Source of the DNA: a virus
Virus record (IMG/VR): IMGVR_UViG_3300017989_000071
Span: 1 to 64,000 of that record
DNA: 64,000 nucleotides
Reading direction: 5' to 3' (one strand)
The notes under the pieces were generated by a model. It saw nothing but the letters and a program-made list of their open reading frames with translations, was not told the origin of the DNA and did no database searches. Within the stretch, counting starts at the first letter, position 1, and every line of letters starts with the position of its first letter. Below, one piece after another: positions 24,731-32,976 of this stretch. The translations under genes and the position numbers were made by a program.

Positions 24731-25102
24731 CTATCCGTTATCCGGCTCTCCATAAACCGCGATCCGATCTTCCACCGAATCAATCGCGGATCGAATGAGC
24801 TGTTCCCGGAGCTCCGCCCCGTCCGTCCGGTTCGGATACGTGCATCCCAGCTCCCGCTTGATCTCGCGGATCACTTTCGCAAACATCCGGGCATCCACAA
24901 CCGCCTCGTCAAGTCTGCCTTGCGTCTCCAAACGCCGCACGATCTCCGCCCCCTTCGCGGCGGACTCTTCCCATCGCTTCGGGTCCATCCCATCACTCAT
25001 CGCTCTTCTCCCGTTCACACACATGTTATTGCACCCCACCGCGAGCTGAATCAGCTCCCGCTCCTGTTTCCGCGTAATCCTGACCATCGACGCCTTGCTC
25101 AT
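24731..25102 (-). CDS. Small helical protein, unknown (123 aa)
   Basis: Helical, charged protein (R-K-Q-E-R-E-L-I-Q-L near residue 11, then A-K-V-I-R-E-I-K-R-E-L). ATG 25102 immediately follows the TAG of the preceding gene. No recognised domain. Confidence 0.55.
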   Translation of the reverse strand: MSKASMVRITRKQERELIQLAVGCNNMCVNGRRAMSDGMDPKRWEESAAKGAEIVRRLETQGRLDEAVVDARMFAKVIREIKRELGCTYPNRTDGAELREQLIRSAIDSVEDRIAVYGEPDNG

Positions 25103-25573
25103 CTATCGAAGCCCGTCGAGATTCAGCTGCATGTTCCCGATCAGATAAGCCATCCGCGTATCGCGCAAGCTCCGAGCATACGCGATCACCGCCTTCCGGG
25201 TCTCCGACATCACCCGTGACCGCAGCAAAAGCTCGACGTTACACGGATCGATCCACGGCGTCGCGAAGACGTGCTCCCCCTTCGCCAGATAGCTCTCCTC
25301 CGAGGGGCATCCGACATTGCGGTCCCCCCACCACCGCAGCGTCACGATCCCATCGTCGTCGTACTCCACCCGAGCTGTGATCCGGCACAGCTCCCAAAAC
25401 TCGGCATCCCGCAGATCGTCGCCTCGCATCTTCGCCGCCGTGTCCCACGTCCGGGGTCTCATATTCCCACCGTTGATGCTGTCCATCGTCGTGTCGAGGA
25501 AAACCCGCATCCGCCCCCACCACTCGCTCACCGGCTCAGCGTAAACCCGCCGAATCATCCGCTCACCCTTCAT
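25103..25573 (-). CDS. Unknown accessory protein (156 aa)
   Basis: Starts at an ATG overlapping the TGA of the gp21-like gene. Contains W-W-G and D-D-D-G segments and a C-terminal helical part. No known family; the context offers no specific role. Confidence 0.55.
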   Translation of the reverse strand: MKGERMIRRVYAEPVSEWWGRMRVFLDTTMDSINGGNMRPRTWDTAAKMRGDDLRDAEFWELCRITARVEYDDDGIVTLRWWGDRNVGCPSEESYLAKGEHVFATPWIDPCNVELLLRSRVMSETRKAVIAYARSLRDTRMAYLIGNMQLNLDGLR

Positions 25574-25971
25574 CCCTCTTCATCCTCCTTGACAGGAACC
25601 GCCTCAATCGAGAACGATTCGAGCTCCAGATCGGTCACCACCCCGCCCTCGACCGTACCGCTCCCAATGGTATAGCCCCGCGCCCCGAGACGACCCTCCT
25701 GTATCGCGGCGAAGAGCTCCTTCAATTCCCTGCTCTTCGGCGTGTCGGGCAGCAACTCCAGATCGACCTCGATCACCCCCTCCTTGAAATCGGCGCGGGT
25801 AACGAGATGCGTCACGTCCTGAAGATTCCCCAGCATCTCACGATTCCTGATCCGCTCCTGAAACTTCGGGTCGTTGACGGCCTTCTCCAGCACCTCGGGG
25901 GGATACACCCTCCCATTGCGCCTTCCCATCTCATCCGCCGGAATCGTCACCGCGATCTTGCGCTTATCCAC
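25570..25971 (-). CDS. T4 gp21-like prohead protease fold, apparently lacking catalytic Ser (133 aa)
   Basis: A GTG start at 25971 is chosen because AGGAGCGGGAAG precedes it and it overlaps the TAA of the previous gene; ATG 25989 is an alternative. N-G-R-V-Y-P-P-E-V-L-E-K-A-V-N-D (about residues 18-33) matches the N-x-R-x-Y-P-x(2)-I-L-E-K-A-V-x-D block of T4 gp21. Later L-G-A-R-G-Y-T (about 97-103) lies where gp21 has its S-S-R-G-L-G serine element, and the expected G-x-x-x-H-P segment is not conserved. So the fold looks related but catalysis is doubtful. It sits far from capsid genes, so it may be a repurposed or inhibitory paralogue. Confidence 0.5.
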   Translation of the reverse strand: MDKRKIAVTIPADEMGRRNGRVYPPEVLEKAVNDPKFQERIRNREMLGNLQDVTHLVTRADFKEGVIEVDLELLPDTPKSRELKELFAAIQEGRLGARGYTIGSGTVEGGVVTDLELESFSIEAVPVKEDEEG

Positions 25972-26179
25972 CTTCCCGCTCCTGCGCATGAAAATGCTTG
26001 TACTCCTCCCAATCCCGAAAGAGCTGGTTGAACGCCCCCTCGCTGATCTCGTGCCGTTGCCCGTAGATGTGGACATGGAACGCCCGCTCCTCCATCTCCA
26101 AAAACTGAACGTCCTCGATGGCGATATAGAAGCACCCCGGCGTGCGCGGCTTATCGACTCGCAATACACCTATGGCCAT
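25964..26179 (-). CDS. Small unknown protein (71 aa)
   Basis: ATG 26179 overlaps the upstream TGA and has AGGAGGT. Compact alpha/beta protein with H-V-H-I-Y-G and a C-terminal helix rich in aromatic and His residues. Translationally coupled to the gp21-like gene that follows. Confidence 0.6.
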   Translation of the reverse strand: MAIGVLRVDKPRTPGCFYIAIEDVQFLEMEERAFHVHIYGQRHEISEGAFNQLFRDWEEYKHFHAQEREGG

Positions 26180-26529
26180 CACATACCTCCTGTCTTCGCA
26201 TCGAGGGTATCGCAAGCGGTCTCCAGCTCCCGATCCTCGTCGTCTCCGGGTTGCGAAGAGACCCGCATGTTCCACTTCCCAACCGCCGTAACCACCAGCT
26301 CGGACAACACCTGAAGGAGGCGCATCTGGTAATCCGAGGGGTTAGGCAGCGCGGGAGCCACGACCTGCAAATCGCACTTCGGGCACACCACCGAGCCAAC
26401 GAACTCCATCCCCGCTCCATTGCTCCTCCACCCGGAGCGGATTTCGGGTCCCGCGCCGCAGCACGGGCAGGGAGCCGCCGACACCCTCAGCTGGAACTTA
26501 CTGACCGGAAACGTCAAATCTCCTAGCAT
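26179..26529 (-). CDS. Zinc-ribbon protein (116 aa)
   Basis: Start ATG 26529 has GGAGGTAACGGG upstream. C-P-C-C-G (about residues 21-25) and V-C-P-K-C (about 47-51) form a four-cysteine zinc ribbon, followed by a helical C-terminal half. One of about 14 small CxxC proteins in this region. Role unknown; such ribbons often bind nucleic acid or RNA polymerase. Confidence 0.65.
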   Translation of the reverse strand: MLGDLTFPVSKFQLRVSAAPCPCCGAGPEIRSGWRSNGAGMEFVGSVVCPKCDLQVVAPALPNPSDYQMRLLQVLSELVVTAVGKWNMRVSSQPGDDEDRELETACDTLDAKTGGM

Positions 26530-26822
26530 CCCGTTACCTCCTTCGGTTTGGATTCTATTTCGGAAGTCTCGATCACGATGTAATGCACCGTGTCGCCCGA
26601 CCCCACCTCCTCGCCCATCCGATGATGAACGCGAATCCGGGCATCGCACTTCGGGCACTCCCACATCTCGAACAGGTACGCCTGCCTGCTCCGCAACGTT
26701 CCGAGAAACAGCTCCTCGAAGGTCTTCGCAAGCCGACCCGATCCGCACTCCGGGCACATCCCGGTCCGGTTCATCCACCGCTCGTAACGGTCTCGGGCCT
26801 GATCGCCGTCAAGGAGCCGCAT
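26523..26822 (-). CDS. Zinc-ribbon protein (99 aa)
   Basis: ATG 26822 is taken as start since it overlaps the end of the previous gene by 14 bases; the reading frame extends further up without a ribosome site. C-P-E-C-G (about 23-27) and E-C-P-K-C (about 56-60) are the zinc ligands. No further domain. Confidence 0.6.
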   Translation of the reverse strand: MRLLDGDQARDRYERWMNRTGMCPECGSGRLAKTFEELFLGTLRSRQAYLFEMWECPKCDARIRVHHRMGEEVGSGDTVHYIVIETSEIESKPKEVTGC

Positions 26823-27219
26823 GGGTCTCTGTATCCTCTTCGTCCCCTTCCGGGCCGTAGAACGCATCGTGGACCCGCCGCTTCAGCCGCTCCGCGAGCT
26901 CGTTATCGTTGCAGCGGTTCAGCTCGTCGATCATGTCGATAACCTCGTTGTAGATCATCTCCCGCGCCGTAACGATTCCTTCCACCTCTTCCTCAACCGA
27001 CTTCAACGCCTTCTCCCGATCCGCGATCACCGAGTACAGATGCTTGATCTCCTCGGCCTGTTGATTGACCAAACAGCTCGTCCCCTGCCGCAACTCGCCG
27101 GGAAACCGGTCCCCGCTCCGATGCGTCCCACAGACATAGACTACTCCGTGCTCCCGCTTCGACATCGCACTCGGGTCCAGCGGCGAACCGCAGAGTGGAC
27201 ACGTCGTTCCTTTCATCAT
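26809..27219 (-). CDS. Zinc-finger plus coiled-coil protein (136 aa)
   Basis: N-terminal C-P-L-C-G (about residues 7-11) with Y-V-C-G-T-H (about 28-33), then a long helix from about 48 to 118 rich in E, K, I and L, probably coiled coil. The acidic C-terminus ends D-E-E-D-T-E. The start overlaps the TGA of the preceding gene. Unknown role. Confidence 0.65.
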   Translation of the reverse strand: MMKGTTCPLCGSPLDPSAMSKREHGVVYVCGTHRSGDRFPGELRQGTSCLVNQQAEEIKHLYSVIADREKALKSVEEEVEGIVTAREMIYNEVIDMIDELNRCNDNELAERLKRRVHDAFYGPEGDEEDTETHAAP

Positions 27220-27419
27220 CCTCGTCTTCCTTCCCCGGTCGGGAACCCGGCCTGTTCCCACAGCTCCTCGACCAGATAATTATCGCCGGTCAGCTGGCCG
27301 ACGGAATACTCGAATCCTTTATCCTCCACCGACAAGACCTGAGCCTGCAACCGCGCCGACTCCAGCGAGGACGCCCACGCCGCGATCTGATCCCCCCGAA
27401 TGACGAAATACCGATTCAC
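27216..27419 (-). CDS. Small protein starting at GTG (67 aa)
   Basis: GTG 27419 is coupled to the upstream stop (GTGA) and preceded by GGGAGGGAA. Starts with N-R-Y-F-V-I-R-G-D-Q and has a helix in the middle. Unknown. Confidence 0.55.
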   Translation of the reverse strand: MNRYFVIRGDQIAAWASSLESARLQAQVLSVEDKGFEYSVGQLTGDNYLVEELWEQAGFPTGEGRRG

Positions 27420-28192
27420 TCGGGTTCCCTCCCTCGCACCGTTTCCAATACCAGCCGCTCGGCCCATGACTCGACATCCTTCGGAGCCATCGGCGTAGCC
27501 TGCTTCATCTTCGCCGCCAGATTCACGGCGAGCTCGCGCAACTTCTCCATCCCCGGAGACGGACGAAGCAGCATTTTTCCCCCCGCATGGTAAGCAGGAG
27601 TAAACTCGTTCGTCCGCCCACACAACGGACACTCGCTGTGAACAGTCATCAGCTCCGAGCGCGGCCCAAGGTCTTCGGCGACCAACGGGAACCCACATTC
27701 CCAGCACGAAAAATGATGAACCCGTAGCACCCGATCCGCAACCAACTGCATCGTCCTCATTCGAGGTTGAAACTGGTCGGTAAGACCGCATGGAAACGCA
27801 CCGAGAAACAGGTAACCCCGCAACACCTCGGAACCGAGAACGAGCACGTTCCGCTTGTAGCTCGCCGCCGTGCCGGTCACCTGATCGAACCAGAAACCCA
27901 GCCACTCGGCAACCTGAGTGTCGTCGCACGGAACCGAGAAATCCAACCGGGCCGCCTCGCGATCCTCCCAAACCGGGAACCCGTTAGGATCGGGAACCAG
28001 CACTTTCACATACTTCGGGGGAATACCGAGCAAACGGCGAAACACCCCTCTCGGAGAGGGCTGCATCTCGTACCGAAACCGCTCCCCGTAATGATTCGGC
28101 AGACGATACCCGCCGCGCTGGACGAGAAACCTCCCCAACGCCCTCGGCGTATCGCCGTAGACCACAACCTCGCACAACCTGTCCTCGCTCAT
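27416..28192 (-). CDS. Zinc-finger-containing unknown protein (258 aa)
   Basis: The N-terminal 150 residues form an alpha/beta domain without recognised motif. At about 158-185, C-W-E-C-G and C-P-L-C-G form a zinc ribbon, followed by a helical tail. ATG 28192 overlaps the TGA of the HNH gene. Larger than its neighbours; function unknown. Confidence 0.6.
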   Translation of the reverse strand: MSEDRLCEVVVYGDTPRALGRFLVQRGGYRLPNHYGERFRYEMQPSPRGVFRRLLGIPPKYVKVLVPDPNGFPVWEDREAARLDFSVPCDDTQVAEWLGFWFDQVTGTAASYKRNVLVLGSEVLRGYLFLGAFPCGLTDQFQPRMRTMQLVADRVLRVHHFSCWECGFPLVAEDLGPRSELMTVHSECPLCGRTNEFTPAYHAGGKMLLRPSPGMEKLRELAVNLAAKMKQATPMAPKDVESWAERLVLETVRGREPE

Positions 28193-28620
28193 TGCAACTC
28201 CTCCTGCGCTGGCGCAGATTTACCGTTTTCGTTCTTACCGTTCCTCTTCCCGTGCCCCCGCCTCTTCCACAACCCCTCGGCCATCGCGTGAAGCAGGTTA
28301 CCGTTCCCCTTCAGCCATTCGAGGTTCGAGAGGCGAGTGTTGTCCTTGTTCCCGTCCTTGTGGTTGACGACGATATACTGATCGGGGTGATCGAGCTCCG
28401 GGGCGGGAAGGAACGTCTCGGCAACCAGCACATGACATCCCACCTTGCGCTCCCTCCCGCTGTCCCGGAGTGTCCAGTAGGGGTATCCGTTCCCCGACTT
28501 CCATCGTTTGAGCTCCTTGATCTTCCCGTTCTTGTACTGCTTCCACAGATGCCCGTGATCGCTCACGTAGTACCTCGGCCAGTCCTTCACCGACCGGAAG
28601 GTCACCGTCAGATCACTCAT
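28189..28620 (-). CDS. HNH homing endonuclease with NUMOD4-like domain (143 aa)
   Basis: W-x-Y-x-V-S-D-x-G-H (about residues 14-24) is a NUMOD4-like DNA-contact motif. V-N-H-K-D-G-N-K-D-N (about 85-94) with L-S-N-L-E-W-L is the HNH_3 core. These free-standing enzymes cut DNA at a cognate site and spread themselves by recombination. The Lys/Asn-rich tail is poorly conserved. It overlaps both neighbours, so insertion has not visibly broken a gene. Confidence 0.85.
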   Translation of the reverse strand: MSDLTVTFRSVKDWPRYYVSDHGHLWKQYKNGKIKELKRWKSGNGYPYWTLRDSGRERKVGCHVLVAETFLPAPELDHPDQYIVVNHKDGNKDNTRLSNLEWLKGNGNLLHAMAEGLWKRRGHGKRNGKNENGKSAPAQEELQ

Positions 28621-28864
28621 CGTTCACCATCCTGAGCAACACATCCCCATGACAGGGCTTCGGAGCGCACCAGCAACCCAACACCTTCCCCCGCAACTCC
28701 GAGAGCGAAGCCATCAACTCGGGCTGGGTCTTGACCCACTCTTCATACTTCTCGATCACCTCCCGGCGGGTACCGTCCTTGCCAATCTCGAAGGGATTCC
28801 CCCACTTCGAGGAGCGACCAATGTAAACGTCGTAATCGTCTCGTTTGCAATGAACAACGCGCAT
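28613..28864 (-). CDS. DUF4326 family protein (83 aa)
   Basis: ATG 28864 follows AAGGGGTGATCGGG. D-V-Y-I-G-R-S-S-K-W-G-N-P-F (about residues 12-25), L-R-G-K-V-L-G-C-W-C and C-H-G-D-V-L are hallmarks of DUF4326, a small family common in phages and bacteria. The conserved Cys/His set suggests metal binding; the biochemical role is unknown. Confidence 0.8.
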   Translation of the reverse strand: MRVVHCKRDDYDVYIGRSSKWGNPFEIGKDGTRREVIEKYEEWVKTQPELMASLSELRGKVLGCWCAPKPCHGDVLLRMVNDE

Positions 28865-28869
28865 CCCGA

Positions 28870-29139
28870 TCACCCCTTCAAAAACCACCAGAACCGTTGT
28901 CTCGCCTCAGCAACGTGGGCCTTCCACCGCGCAATCACATCCGCGTTCTCCCCATCGCACTTCTCGCAAACCGTCACGTTTACCGTATCACCACTGTACA
29001 CCCACCTCCATTGATCCCCCGGCTGAAAACGATGTCCGCACAGCATACAGCGAAACCGCTCCCCGTTCGGAGCACCACCCCACGAGAGGGTACATTCCTC
29101 GGCAGTCGCAATCCGTGGCTTCTGATCGGTGAAACTCAT
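28870..29139 (-). CDS. Zinc-finger protein (89 aa)
   Basis: C-M-L-C-G-H (about 31-36) and V-C-E-K-C (about 57-61) form a zinc site flanked by W and R residues. The C-terminal helix ends W-W-F-L-K-G. The start overlaps the previous stop as ATGA. Unknown. Confidence 0.6.
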   Translation of the reverse strand: MSFTDQKPRIATAEECTLSWGGAPNGERFRCMLCGHRFQPGDQWRWVYSGDTVNVTVCEKCDGENADVIARWKAHVAEARQRFWWFLKG

Positions 29140-29462
29140 AATGGCTCCCTCGACGGATTGACCAACGACTCCGACCCGTCCAACTCCCGCGCCCGCCCGT
29201 TCTTAATCGCCGTCAATGCCGCCTCGGCGACCTTCGACCTGTCCTCAAGGATTTCGCCGTTCTCTCCTCCCCCGCAGCATTTGAATACCTGAACCAGCAC
29301 CACCTCCTCGGGCAACCCGGCAGGGAGATCGTCGCCCTTGAACTCCTCCTCCATATCCGAGCAATCACCGTACCCCTCATGCCAATCGTCGTGGCAGCTG
29401 GAGCAACACCTCCAGCCCCACTTCTCGAAATCACTGCAATAGAGGCGGACATACTTGCTCAA
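29136..29462 (-). CDS. Cys-rich protein starting at TTG (108 aa)
   Basis: TTG 29462 overlaps the upstream TGA (TTGA) and has GGAGGATATAAC before it. It shows C-C-S-S-C, W-H-E-G-Y-G-D-C and K-C-C-G-G-G within the first 65 residues, an apparent zinc cluster, then a helix. The TTG start is inferred from the ribosome site and coupling. Confidence 0.55.
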   Translation of the reverse strand: MSKYVRLYCSDFEKWGWRCCSSCHDDWHEGYGDCSDMEEEFKGDDLPAGLPEEVVLVQVFKCCGGGENGEILEDRSKVAEAALTAIKNGRARELDGSESLVNPSREPL

Positions 29463-29728
29463 GTTATATCCTCCGGGCCGTCGCGTTTGGCTTCCTTCTC
29501 CCACACCATCAGGAGGAACGCACCCATCCGGCGAACCTCTTCGAGGGTCTGAACCTCCAATGCCAACGACTCCCCCTGAAAGAAGGCGAAGTGATCCCCT
29601 GCCGGATTGCACTCTGCCGACAGGGAATCGTCCTTGGTCTTGTAGAACATCGCCATCGGAGCCTCTTCGATCTCCTCACGCTCGAAGGAAATCGGCTCCG
29701 GTTCGGGTGTCTTCTTCTTCGCCGTCAT
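29459..29728 (-). CDS. Small acidic protein (89 aa)
   Basis: Starts M-T-A-K-K-K-T-P-E-P-E-P, followed by an alpha/beta segment and a C-terminal helix. No motif recognised. Ribosome site is weak. Unknown. Confidence 0.5.
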   Translation of the reverse strand: MTAKKKTPEPEPISFEREEIEEAPMAMFYKTKDDSLSAECNPAGDHFAFFQGESLALEVQTLEEVRRMGAFLLMVWEKEAKRDGPEDIT

Positions 29729-29732
29729 CGGA

Positions 29733-30116
29733 CTACTCGTCGTCCTTACACGCCGCCATGTTCCGCTCGACCGCCGAAATCGCCGCGACGCCGATGCGGG
29801 TCTGCGCCTCTTCCCGCGCCAACTGCCCTTCGAGGGCGGCGCGGGCGATCAGGACCACGTAGTTATCGGTGGACACCTCGGCCAGCGAACGGAGATCGTC
29901 TTCCGACCACAGCCGGAAAGGCACGTGCTCCACGGCCCACCCCACCGCGTTCCGCCGTTCCTCGAAGAGAGCCTTCAGGGAAACGAACCGGTGGATCGTC
30001 GCCACCTCCGAGCACCCCCGAGACGCCCCGCACTCGGAAGCGATCTTCTTGATGCGGCGGTGCCACTCCATATCATCGGCGTGAAACGCCCAATCGTGAT
30101 TCTGCTCTTCGTTCAT
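29733..30116 (-). CDS. Small helical protein (127 aa)
   Basis: Begins M-N-E-E-Q-N-H-D-W-A-F-H. Two Cys (G-A-S-R-G-C) and a long C-terminal helix. No known family. Placed 3 bases after the 407-aa gene. Confidence 0.5.
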   Translation of the reverse strand: MNEEQNHDWAFHADDMEWHRRIKKIASECGASRGCSEVATIHRFVSLKALFEERRNAVGWAVEHVPFRLWSEDDLRSLAEVSTDNYVVLIARAALEGQLAREEAQTRIGVAAISAVERNMAACKDDE

Positions 30117-30119
30117 TCG

Positions 30120-31343
30120 TTACTCCTTTTCATAATCCAGATTCGTAACCGTAATCGGAAACGGCCCCTCGACAACCGAAGGCCGTGGCCGACGATCCAG
30201 CCTCGTAACTTTTCGATTCCGCTTCCCGTAAACAAACTCGGTGAAATAGATACTACCGGGAACGATCTGCCTCATCGGTTGAACACTGACCAGCTCCCGC
30301 GCACGTAGATCAGGTAACGCCGCCCGAACCAGTGAAAACGCCAAACGGCGAAACGTACCCCGGTCAAAAACCGGAGAATCGAGACTCGTTACCGGCGACA
30401 CCCTGATCCCCACCTCCTCGTAGAACTCCGCATTCTGAGGGGTGATCGAGAAGTCCATCGAAATCGACTCCGGCACGATCCTCGGCGCGACATCCACCTT
30501 GATCCGCTTCGGATAATTCTCGATGTCCACCTCACGGACATGCACACCGGGGCGAGACGGCCTCGGCGACCCCGAAAACACGTTGTCGTAAAACGCCTGC
30601 AACCGCGCCCGCGCCGTCTCGTTATCCGTTTCGTCGAAAATCAAATGATCGTTGGCATTCTTCACCACACCTTTAGCATGATGAAGTAACCGGCGGACGT
30701 TCACTCGATCAAGGGTCGTCACGGGGCTAGAATCAAACCGCGTAACAGGCCGCACAATCCGGTCTCTCCGAACACCCAGCTGCGGAATGTCCGCCTCGTC
30801 CAGTATCGCCGACGACGCCTGAAAGAAACGCGGCTCGACCGTCTTCACCCCATACCACTCGGCGAACGACCACATCTTCCGCGCCTGACGCTGAGCACCC
30901 GGCGACAGGCCGCTCCGCTGATCCAGACACGTCGGAAACCCCCGGCGGTGGGGACGCCCCGGAACGCCGAACTCCTCGATGAGCTCCCGCTCGCTTCCGA
31001 TGAACTTCGGGGGTCGGAACACCGGCACGTAAGGGGCCACGAAGTACCCCGGATCGCGAGAAGCCTCTTTCCGAAAGTCAAACTTCGTAACCGGTCGGCA
31101 CTGAATCCCCAGCCGCAAGCTCTCGGACAGCGCAGCGGGAAGACCATCAAAACTCGCCTCGATGTCCTCAGCCGACTCTACGGTCCACTCCGCTCGCAGT
31201 CGATTCTTGTGAATCTGCGACTGGATCGCCCGAGAAATTCCGATGCCCTTGTAGACCGGCTCCGACCGAACCTCGATCAGCTCCGTCGCATCGCCGGAGA
31301 TATTGACCTCGCCGGTATCGAGGTTGACGTAGGCTTCGCTCAC
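30120..31343 (-). CDS. Unknown protein with six VTx[FL]D repeats (407 aa)
   Basis: GTG 31343 is chosen: GGAGG lies 5 bases upstream and it overlaps the previous TGA (GTGA). The pentapeptide V-T-x-[FL]-D occurs six times, at 85-89, 200-204, 208-212, 318-322, 379-383 and 399-403. It is usually preceded by R/P or S/P and twice followed some residues later by R-R-L-L/A-x-x-x-V. Otherwise alpha/beta, Arg-rich. The repeat may mark a repeated beta-turn or a peptide ligand; I do not recognise the family. Confidence 0.55.
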   Translation of the reverse strand: MSEAYVNLDTGEVNISGDATELIEVRSEPVYKGIGISRAIQSQIHKNRLRAEWTVESAEDIEASFDGLPAALSESLRLGIQCRPVTKFDFRKEASRDPGYFVAPYVPVFRPPKFIGSERELIEEFGVPGRPHRRGFPTCLDQRSGLSPGAQRQARKMWSFAEWYGVKTVEPRFFQASSAILDEADIPQLGVRRDRIVRPVTRFDSSPVTTLDRVNVRRLLHHAKGVVKNANDHLIFDETDNETARARLQAFYDNVFSGSPRPSRPGVHVREVDIENYPKRIKVDVAPRIVPESISMDFSITPQNAEFYEEVGIRVSPVTSLDSPVFDRGTFRRLAFSLVRAALPDLRARELVSVQPMRQIVPGSIYFTEFVYGKRNRKVTRLDRRPRPSVVEGPFPITVTNLDYEKE

Positions 31344-31681
31344 CACACCCTCCTTCGCTTTTCGACATAATCGCCGTCGCATAAACGAAATTCTTTATTC
31401 CATTTCCAGCCGCGACGCTGTTTACCGATCCGAAAAAATCGAATACGACCGAGCACTTCGCCATCTTCCCAATAATCGGTAGCCAAGTAATACCCGATCT
31501 TCGATAGCCACGGATTCACCATAAGCTTGATGAGCGAACGATGCGCGACGATCTTGCCCGTCCGGTCCCGAACCACCCCGAGCGTATGCACATGGGACCA
31601 CCCGCCTGTATAGCGATACATCGCCACCGCGACAACGGCGAAGAACCCCAACGCCGCAATATCACGCCAACTACTCGCCAT
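31340..31681 (-). CDS. Membrane-anchored small protein (113 aa)
   Basis: ATG 31681 has ATAGGAGGAAG. A hydrophobic segment at about residues 8-22 suggests one membrane pass; the rest is basic and aromatic with W-K-W-N-K and an Arg-rich C-terminus. Unknown role. Confidence 0.6.
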   Translation of the reverse strand: MASSWRDIAALGFFAVVAVAMYRYTGGWSHVHTLGVVRDRTGKIVAHRSLIKLMVNPWLSKIGYYLATDYWEDGEVLGRIRFFRIGKQRRGWKWNKEFRLCDGDYVEKRRRVW

Positions 31682-31814
31682 CGTTCTTCCTCCTATCCTT
31701 CTTCGGCTTCTTGCACTTACCGGCGGTCTCCGCACCCTGCATCTGAGAGACGCCGCGAACGGTAAATATCGGAAGCGGCCTATACACCGCCCGCACGTCC
31801 TTCTTCCTTCCCAT
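31671..31814 (-). CDS. Small basic protein (47 aa)
   Basis: ATG 31814 has AAAAGGAGAGTCTG upstream. M-G-R-K-K-D-V-R start and K-C-K-K-P-K-K-D-R-R-K-N end; the gene overlaps the following gene by 11 bases. Strong ribosome site and coupling support it despite its size. Confidence 0.55.
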   Translation of the reverse strand: MGRKKDVRAVYRPLPIFTVRGVSQMQGAETAGKCKKPKKDRRKNDGE

Positions 31815-32004
31815 CAGACTCTCCTTTTAATTTTCGGTCGATCTTCCACTTGATCGGCAGGGTAGCCAGCCAAACCGCCTTGTACCAGAGCCAGCGACCG
31901 ACCCACGCCGTGCGAGCCATCCCGTAGCGATCCTCGATGTGGAGCATCTTCCGGTTCCACCACACCTGAAACAGCATAAATGCTGTATTAAACTTTTTCC
32001 TCAT
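31780..32004 (-). CDS. Small Trp-rich protein (74 aa)
   Basis: ATG 32004 lies within the end of the metallopeptidase gene, with GGAG 7 bases upstream. Aromatic, basic helices (F-Q-V-W-W-N-R-K, W-L-W-Y-K-A-V-W-L) suggest interaction with a membrane surface. Overlaps the 47-aa gene by 35 bases. Confidence 0.5.
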   Translation of the reverse strand: MRKKFNTAFMLFQVWWNRKMLHIEDRYGMARTAWVGRWLWYKAVWLATLPIKWKIDRKLKGESDGKEEGRAGGV

Positions 32005-32578
32005 CTTCCTGCTCCAGCCCCGCCTTGCGCTTCATCCGTCCAAGCTGAGCATTAAGCACAGCCCCCGAGCTTCGGATCGACTCAATCGTTGGGGACGGCG
32101 GACCGCCACTCTTCGCCAGCTTCGCCATCGCCACAGCCCACGCCTCGTGCAGCTCGGGGGAGACCCCGAAGCGACCCGAGGCGATCCGAATGATGAAAAA
32201 GTGCGCGAGCTCGTGGTACACGTAATCGTCCGACAGGTCGCAGAGATAGATTCTGATCGGCCCATCGCTGCTCGGGACCGTCATGCCGTACATGTCGTAG
32301 TGCCCGAGCGGGTTACCGAAATTCAGATTCAGCCAACCCCGACCGACGAGGTTGATCTCGACCCCTTCGTACTTGACCATCGTATGACCGTAGGCTGCCA
32401 TCCGGGTTGCGTGGATGAACCGCTCGAAGAGGATGTCGAGACGTTTGATGTACTTCTCCTTCATCCCCTGCGGGTACTTCACGGTGAAATAACGGGTCTT
32501 CATCGTCTCGGTCACCTCGCCGTTCGGAACCGCCCGCTCGATGCCGAAGACCTCCTTGAACCATTCCCAAACCCTCAT
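31988..32578 (-). CDS. Small zinc metallopeptidase, minizincin type (196 aa)
   Basis: H-E-L-A-H at residues 122-126 and a Glu at about 145 in H-E-A-W-A provide the classic gluzincin ligands. The preceding 120 residues form the beta-sheet half of the fold. No signal peptide, so it acts in the host cytoplasm or as a packaged enzyme. Similar in motif but not in overall sequence to the metallopeptidase half of the 12711-13628 product. Start ATG 32578 overlaps the previous TGA. Confidence 0.7.
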   Translation of the reverse strand: MRVWEWFKEVFGIERAVPNGEVTETMKTRYFTVKYPQGMKEKYIKRLDILFERFIHATRMAAYGHTMVKYEGVEINLVGRGWLNLNFGNPLGHYDMYGMTVPSSDGPIRIYLCDLSDDYVYHELAHFFIIRIASGRFGVSPELHEAWAVAMAKLAKSGGPPSPTIESIRSSGAVLNAQLGRMKRKAGLEQEDEEKV

Positions 32579-32976
32579 CGCTTCGTCTCCCGGTCCACCT
32601 CGGAAAAGAACAGCCGCAGCAGCTCGGTCACCGCATCCTCTCCGAACTCCCACATCTGCGCCTCGGCCTCGCGGCTCCAATTCGCCCGCAGTCCCCGGCC
32701 CTGCATCTGACCCAACAGCGCATCCACCTTATCGTTTTTCTTCCCCATCACCGCTGACGAGAACTCGGCCTTCCACACCCCGATGTCGAACGCCTCGACA
32801 TTCACCGCCGGATTCGGCTCCGGAGCCGTCTCCCCGGCGACACGTTCCAACCCCGCGATGTTCACCGCCGGGATCGAACCGCACTTCGGGCACAGCAGCG
32901 TCCCGACATCATCGCCACATCCGGCGCAGGACACAACCCGCGCCACCGTACCGCACTGCGGACACTTAGCGTGCAT
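32575..32976 (-). CDS. Double zinc-ribbon protein (133 aa)
   Basis: C-P-Q-C-G, C-A-G-C-G and C-P-K-C-G within the first 35 residues form one or two zinc ribbons, followed by a proline/alanine linker and a helical C-terminal domain. TAGGAGC precedes ATG 32976. Possible nucleic-acid or protein adaptor. Confidence 0.65.
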   Translation of the reverse strand: MHAKCPQCGTVARVVSCAGCGDDVGTLLCPKCGSIPAVNIAGLERVAGETAPEPNPAVNVEAFDIGVWKAEFSSAVMGKKNDKVDALLGQMQGRGLRANWSREAEAQMWEFGEDAVTELLRLFFSEVDRETKR

